Source: Ruminococcus sp. UBA3286 (lineage in GTDB: Bacteria; Bacillota; Clostridia; Oscillospirales; Ruminococcaceae). Taken from it: a stretch of 14,632 nucleotides of DNA. The translations under genes and the position numbers were made by a program. Shown piece after piece: positions 14,625 through 14,632 of this stretch (position 1 is its first letter; each line of letters starts with the position of its first letter). The stretch lies in the NCBI GenBank assembly GCA_002362135.1, contig DETO01000159.1:1-14632 (forward strand), given 5' to 3'. A model generated the notes under the pieces. It saw only the letters and a list, made by a program, of their open reading frames with translations, was not told the origin of the DNA and made no database searches.

Positions 14625-14632
14625 GATAATAA

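Overview
The window looks like chromosome of a low-GC anaerobic Bacillota, most likely class Clostridia and close to Ruminococcus/Oscillospiraceae. The evidence is strong AGGAGG-type ribosome sites, sigma-A promoters with AT-rich spacers, an oxygen-sensitive pyruvate formate-lyase activase, a split heterodimeric ABC exporter and an ECF sigma/anti-sigma pair. The taxon is inferred from gene content only. I see no tRNA, rRNA, CRISPR, insertion sequence or phage gene.

Left part (1-5102). A 5'-truncated DUF1294 membrane protein on + meets a minus-strand gene run tail to tail. In transcription order that run is a TetR regulator (5102-4557), a Uup-like ABC-F ATPase (4445-2649), a YvbK-like GNAT acetyltransferase (2632-2189), a CCA-adding-enzyme homologue (2112-976) and pyruvate formate-lyase activase pflA (979-230). 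ABC-F and GNAT are 16 bp apart and form one unit with a good promoter. The CCA-like gene has its own promoter and is joined to pflA by an ATGA stop/start overlap. The CCA-like protein has lost most catalytic motifs of its nucleotidyltransferase domain but keeps an intact HD domain.

Middle (5103-8885). The TetR gene is divergent from two overlapping genes for the halves of a heterodimeric type IV ABC exporter. The 157-bp gap holds face-to-face promoters with overlapping -10 boxes and a perfect 11-bp inverted repeat, which suggests that TetR represses both itself and the exporter. One exporter half has a degenerate catalytic site and the other the complementary degenerate signature, so the pair should have one active ATP site. 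A clear intrinsic terminator ends this operon.

Right part (8886-14632). An ECF sigma factor is translationally coupled to a 647-residue single-pass protein, its probable anti-sigma factor, with a large external domain I do not recognise. Next, under its own promoter, is a membrane-anchored spermidine-synthase-like protein. Its best-placed start codon is out of frame because of a seven-A run. It converges with zero gap on a minus-strand GT-C-type membrane glycosyltransferase that seems shortened at its C-terminus. The right edge has direct repeats and a -10 box that may belong to a gene outside the window.
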